Below the pieces are notes generated by a model. That model was not told the origin of the DNA and made no database searches. It saw only the letters and a program-made list of their open reading frames with translations. A stretch of DNA of 33,918 nucleotides from Chloroflexota bacterium. Lineage in GTDB: Bacteria; Chloroflexota; Dormibacteria; Dormibacterales; Dormibacteraceae. Positions 31,076 to 33,918 of the stretch are shown piece after piece. A program made the translations under genes and the position numbers. Position 1 is the stretch's first letter. Every line of letters starts with the position of its first letter. The stretch spans positions 1-33,918 of the forward strand of contig VBEK01000011.1 of NCBI GenBank assembly GCA_005889135.1. The letters run 5' to 3'.

Positions 31076-32575
31076 CTAGCACAGCGATCGCAACCGGGCC
31101 TCATCGAGGATCGTGATGTGACCTTGCTGGATCGACACCGCGCCCAGGGTGATCAGCCGGCTGAGGGCGCGGTTGACGTTCTCCCGGCTGGCGCCGACCA
31201 TCGATGCCAGCTCGCCCTGGGGGACCCTGATACCGATCCGCCGGCCGTCGGCGACCGCGGTGCCGTGCCGGTCGGCGAGTTCCAGCAGCTTGCGGGCGGT
31301 CCGGCCCGGCACGTCAAGAAAGGCGACGTCGGCCAGCTCCTCGTCCTTCCGTCGCACGTACCCGACCACGGTGGCGAGCAGACGCAGGCCAAGCTCAGGG
31401 TTCGCTCGCAGGGCGGCCTGGAGGTCGTCCTTGCTCAGAACGACGCAGCTCGTGGATTCGACGGCGACGGCGTCCGCGGTGCGGACCCCAGCGGCGTCGA
31501 ACACGCCAAGCTCGCCGAGGGTGTCTCCGGCTGATAGGAGCCGAAGCACAAGCTCCCGGCCGTGACGCGACGTGCGCGTAACACGGACAAGACCACGCTC
31601 GATGACCAGAAGGAAGTTCGCCGGTTCGCCCTCCCTGACCAGGTGGGCGCCGGCCGCGAACACTCGGCGGTGAACCCGGCGTCGCAGGGTGCCCGCCAGC
31701 TTGGGCGAGATCCCGGCGAACAGAGGCGTGCGAATGAGCACATCGATCGGTTCGACGCCACTGGAGACTGGGGTCTCCAGCTGGAGGCGATAGGTGTCTA
31801 CCGGGGAGCTTGCACCCTTGAACGAGACGGTCTCGCCGATGTCGAAGGGAAACTCCGCGGCCCCGGCCCGGGTCGCAGCATCGACGAGCGCCTCCCCGGC
31901 AGCAGCGCGAGCGGTCAAGCCGGCAGCGCTGTTGGTCACGTCGCCGACCGCCGTGAAATCTTTGAATCCACCGCCTCCGACGTTTCCGCAGTACTCGACG
32001 CCGGAGGAGATGCCGATTCCAATCTCGATCCAGGGTCCGTCCGGCGTCCGATATCCCACGGCGTCGAGAAGGCCGGCGGCGGCGGCGACCGCTTTGCTCT
32101 GGTAGTCGCGGCCGCTGAGGCCGGGCACGAATAAGCCCATCACCTGGTCGCCTGCGATCTGACCCAGGACCCCTTCCTGCTTGAGGAGCACCCGCGACGC
32201 CACGTCGTAGAAGCGATTGAGAAGAGCGGGCACCTCATGTGGAGAAAGCAACCGTGTCAGGGTCGTGTAGTTCCGAACGTCAGCAAAGAGGACGCTGATC
32301 GGCACTATCGCGCCACCTTCTGGCGCCCACTCGAGGCACCGGGCGCAGACGTGAGGAGTCCTTTTGGAGGGGCGGTAACCCAGGGCACGGAATGGCCATG
32401 TGACCGGACCGCCATAGGGCGCATTACAAACCTTGCAGCGCGGCCGGCCAGGAAAGAGTGCAAATGCCCGGCGCCCCAGGCGTGGCCCGAGTGCGGCGAA
32501 CCGGTCGCCGCGCAGGATGGCCGACCAGTGCTCATCCATTGGGACGTGGCTGCCATTCGGCTTTGACGCCGCCAT
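31076..32575 (-). CDS. Zinc-ribbon/cyclase/CNB/Crp-HTH fusion regulator
   Basis: The 499-residue protein combines four modules: a zinc-ribbon-like pair of CxxC motifs (Cys47/50 and Cys77/80), a class III cyclase domain (about 90-265), a CNB domain (about 285-400) and a Crp-type winged helix (about 425-495, ELASMVGASRENVNRALSRL). The cyclase keeps both metal Asp residues (Asp99, Asp143) and Asn215, but the substrate Lys is Gln139 and the transition-state Arg is Gly219. The CNB cassette is complete (GELGVF, Glu355; Arg365, Thr366). So it may bind a nucleotide with the first module without turning it over, and cNMP with the second, to control DNA binding. The ATG at 32575 is chosen; ATG 32539 is possible. 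A Crp-type palindrome lies just past its stop. Confidence 0.88.
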   Translation of the reverse strand: MAASKPNGSHVPMDEHWSAILRGDRFAALGPRLGRRAFALFPGRPRCKVCNAPYGGPVTWPFRALGYRPSKRTPHVCARCLEWAPEGGAIVPISVLFADVRNYTTLTRLLSPHEVPALLNRFYDVASRVLLKQEGVLGQIAGDQVMGLFVPGLSGRDYQSKAVAAAAGLLDAVGYRTPDGPWIEIGIGISSGVEYCGNVGGGGFKDFTAVGDVTNSAAGLTARAAAGEALVDAATRAGAAEFPFDIGETVSFKGASSPVDTYRLQLETPVSSGVEPIDVLIRTPLFAGISPKLAGTLRRRVHRRVFAAGAHLVREGEPANFLLVIERGLVRVTRTSRHGRELVLRLLSAGDTLGELGVFDAAGVRTADAVAVESTSCVVLSKDDLQAALRANPELGLRLLATVVGYVRRKDEELADVAFLDVPGRTARKLLELADRHGTAVADGRRIGIRVPQGELASMVGASRENVNRALSRLITLGAVSIQQGHITILDEARLRSLC

Positions 32576-32601
32576 CTGGGGCGCCTATCGTATCGCTGGC
32601 G

Positions 32602-33876
32602 ATGCGGCGGGTCCTCGTGGGAGCGGCGGCAGTCGTCACATCGCTCGGGTGGCTCCAGCTGGCGGCGGCCTTTGGCTTTCCGGTGACCGCGCCGGCGGCG
32701 ATGCTCGACCGAATGCTCGGAGCCCAGCGTGAGGCCGGACCGGCAGGATGGGTCTTGCTGCTGCTCGGCGAGGCAGCGCTGGCAGCCGCATATTTCCTCG
32801 TCGTCGAGCCCAGGACTCGCGGAGTGGTCGCCCCTATCGCCTACGGACTGGGCGCCTGGCTGCTTTCGGGCGCTGTCCTCATGCCGATCGTTGGCTTGAT
32901 TCAAGGCGCCCCGCCCGCCGGCGACGCTCCCAACGATCCCATGCGTGCGACCTTCTTCATGCTCAACCTGGGCCCTGGTGCCGCGGTCGAGTCTTTGGTG
33001 GCGTGGCTGCTGTTCGGCGCCGTGCTGGCCGCGGGGAGAACCCTCGACGTGCGGCCTCGCGTCTTCTATATGTCCGGCGGCGCCGTGGTACTGGCCGCCG
33101 CCGTGGCGTTCGCGATCCCGATCATCGGGACGCGGTCTGACGTGGACCGGGTCGTCGAAGGCAATCTGGCGGCCCTGCCGACCGGGCCTGTTTTCATCAG
33201 CGTGCTCGAGCTCCCTCAGCCCGCCGGGGCGGTGCTCGGTCCGCACACGCATATCGCGGGCTTTGTCCTGGACGTTTCCGGCACCGCCACGATGGCAATC
33301 GCGGGCAAGGGGACAGTCGACGTGGGCCCAGGCGATGCAGTCTTCACGGCGAACCTCCAGCGCCACGATCACGAGAACAGAGCGGCGGTGCCTGCTGCGA
33401 TCGTCCTCGCCGGTCTGCTCATCATCCTGACGGTCGCTTTGGTGGCCGGAGCCTGGCGTCGTCGCGCCGCGGTAGTACTGGCTCCGCTGCTTGTCCTGGG
33501 AGTCATCGCGACGATCGATCCCTTGATGAATCACTGGTATTTCGTCGGGGTTCGCCCAGCCACTGCGCACGGAGCTGTGATGCCTGTACCCGCCGGTCAC
33601 CGGACATACGAGTCCGACAACCTCACCGCTGTCGCGGCCGGACCCTATACCGAGCGTCTTACTTACCGCCGGCTTGCCTCGGGTGAATCGCTTCGCCTGA
33701 GCGGCCCAGCTGCAATCGTCGTGCTCGACGGCCAGGTTTCGGTCACCACGGGAGCAACGACGACAGGCTTACACGCTGAGTCGGGTGCAACCATCGCCGG
33801 TGGCGCAGAAGCCACCGTCCGGGCCGTTTCGGGAAGCGCACGGATCGTGGTCGTTCAACTGTTACCCCAGGTTTGA
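32602..33876 (+). CDS. Membrane protein with two embedded cupin-like domains
   Basis: This 424-residue protein has about five hydrophobic segments in residues 1-175, a cupin-like beta domain (about 195-262) with possible metal ligands His215, His217 (GPHTHI), His255 and His257 (RHDHEN), two more membrane helices (264-310), and a second beta-rich cupin-like part (about 330-424) without the histidines. Cupins next to membrane helices suggest a ligand or metal sensor or a small enzyme at the membrane; no function is known to me. The ATG at 32602 gives the first membrane helix; the frame is open further upstream but overlaps the opposite gene. Only 26 bases separate it from the divergent cyclase-Crp gene, so the two may be co-regulated. 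Confidence 0.72.
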   Translation: MRRVLVGAAAVVTSLGWLQLAAAFGFPVTAPAAMLDRMLGAQREAGPAGWVLLLLGEAALAAAYFLVVEPRTRGVVAPIAYGLGAWLLSGAVLMPIVGLIQGAPPAGDAPNDPMRATFFMLNLGPGAAVESLVAWLLFGAVLAAGRTLDVRPRVFYMSGGAVVLAAAVAFAIPIIGTRSDVDRVVEGNLAALPTGPVFISVLELPQPAGAVLGPHTHIAGFVLDVSGTATMAIAGKGTVDVGPGDAVFTANLQRHDHENRAAVPAAIVLAGLLIILTVALVAGAWRRRAAVVLAPLLVLGVIATIDPLMNHWYFVGVRPATAHGAVMPVPAGHRTYESDNLTAVAAGPYTERLTYRRLASGESLRLSGPAAIVVLDGQVSVTTGATTTGLHAESGATIAGGAEATVRAVSGSARIVVVQLLPQV

Positions 33877-33885
33877 GGCTCTTCT

Positions 33886-33909
33886 CCCTCTCCCCCTGGG
33901 GGGAGAGGG
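33886..33909. repeat. Perfect 11-bp hairpin after the cupin gene
   Basis: CCCTCTCCCCC (33886-33896) is followed after two bases by its exact complement GGGGGAGAGGG (33899-33909), ten bases after the stop. It may be a terminator. Similar CTCTCCCC...GGGGAGAG elements are dispersed intergenic repeats in many high-GC genomes, which I recall but cannot check here. Confidence 0.6.
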
Positions 33910-33918
33910 TCGGGGTGA

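Noticed and set aside
32305-33600. 431-residue open frame opposite the cupin-membrane gene
   Set aside because: It is His/Arg/Gln-rich low-complexity translation, antisense to a membrane protein with clear helices.

Overview
The window is a GC-rich bacterial chromosome segment with ATG, GTG and TTG starts, many ATGA/GTGA/TGATG gene junctions and some apparently leaderless promoters. Three class III nucleotide cyclase proteins, three cyclic-nucleotide-binding (CNB) proteins, three NarL-type receivers, GT87-type mannosyltransferase-like membrane proteins, an LLM flavin oxidoreductase and an acyl-CoA enzyme set suggest a soil Chloroflexota/Dormibacterota-like bacterium or a deep actinobacterial relative. 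This assignment is an inference from gene content; there is no rRNA or other phylogenetic marker.

Layout. 1-811: apparent end of an integrated element (HEAT-like gene, open at the left edge) next to a 3' half of a tRNA-Asn gene (812-857), read here as an attachment-site scar. 940-3870: small membrane protein, a CNB protein and a TPR-cyclase protein. 3957-8703: acetyl-CoA synthetase diverging from a universal-stress/trehalose-phosphate-synthase-like operon. 8729-10654: TetR and SRPBCC genes sharing an operator, then a membrane protein. 10713-18555: a minus-strand operon of CNB protein, ABC ATPase, FtsX-type permease and NarL-type histidine kinase, facing a receiver-cyclase fusion and a LuxR-type response regulator. 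In this operon the ATPase has lost its signature and Walker B motifs and the permease is split by an in-frame TAG. 18644-21730: lone receiver, FAD monooxygenase, methyltransferase, ECHDC3-like crotonase. 21912-25826: three GT87-like membrane proteins and a possible methyltransferase remnant. 26036-28702: acyl-CoA ligase coupled to a DpgC-like crotonase. 28743-30205: putative immunity protein and LLM oxidoreductase, behind an array of 42-bp palindromic repeats. 30457-33876: secreted protein, a zinc-ribbon/cyclase/CNB/Crp-HTH single-chain fusion and a membrane-cupin protein.

How it fits together. Cyclic-nucleotide signalling recurs at three places. The most striking are the receiver-cyclase fusion set head-to-head with a CNB-ABC-kinase operon, and the cyclase-Crp fusion, whose 3' end carries a TGTGA-N6-TCACA palindrome placed to control the next gene. 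In all three cyclase domains the usual substrate-binding Lys is replaced, and one CNB lacks the phosphate-binding Arg, so parts of this network may sense nucleotides rather than make or bind them in the usual way.
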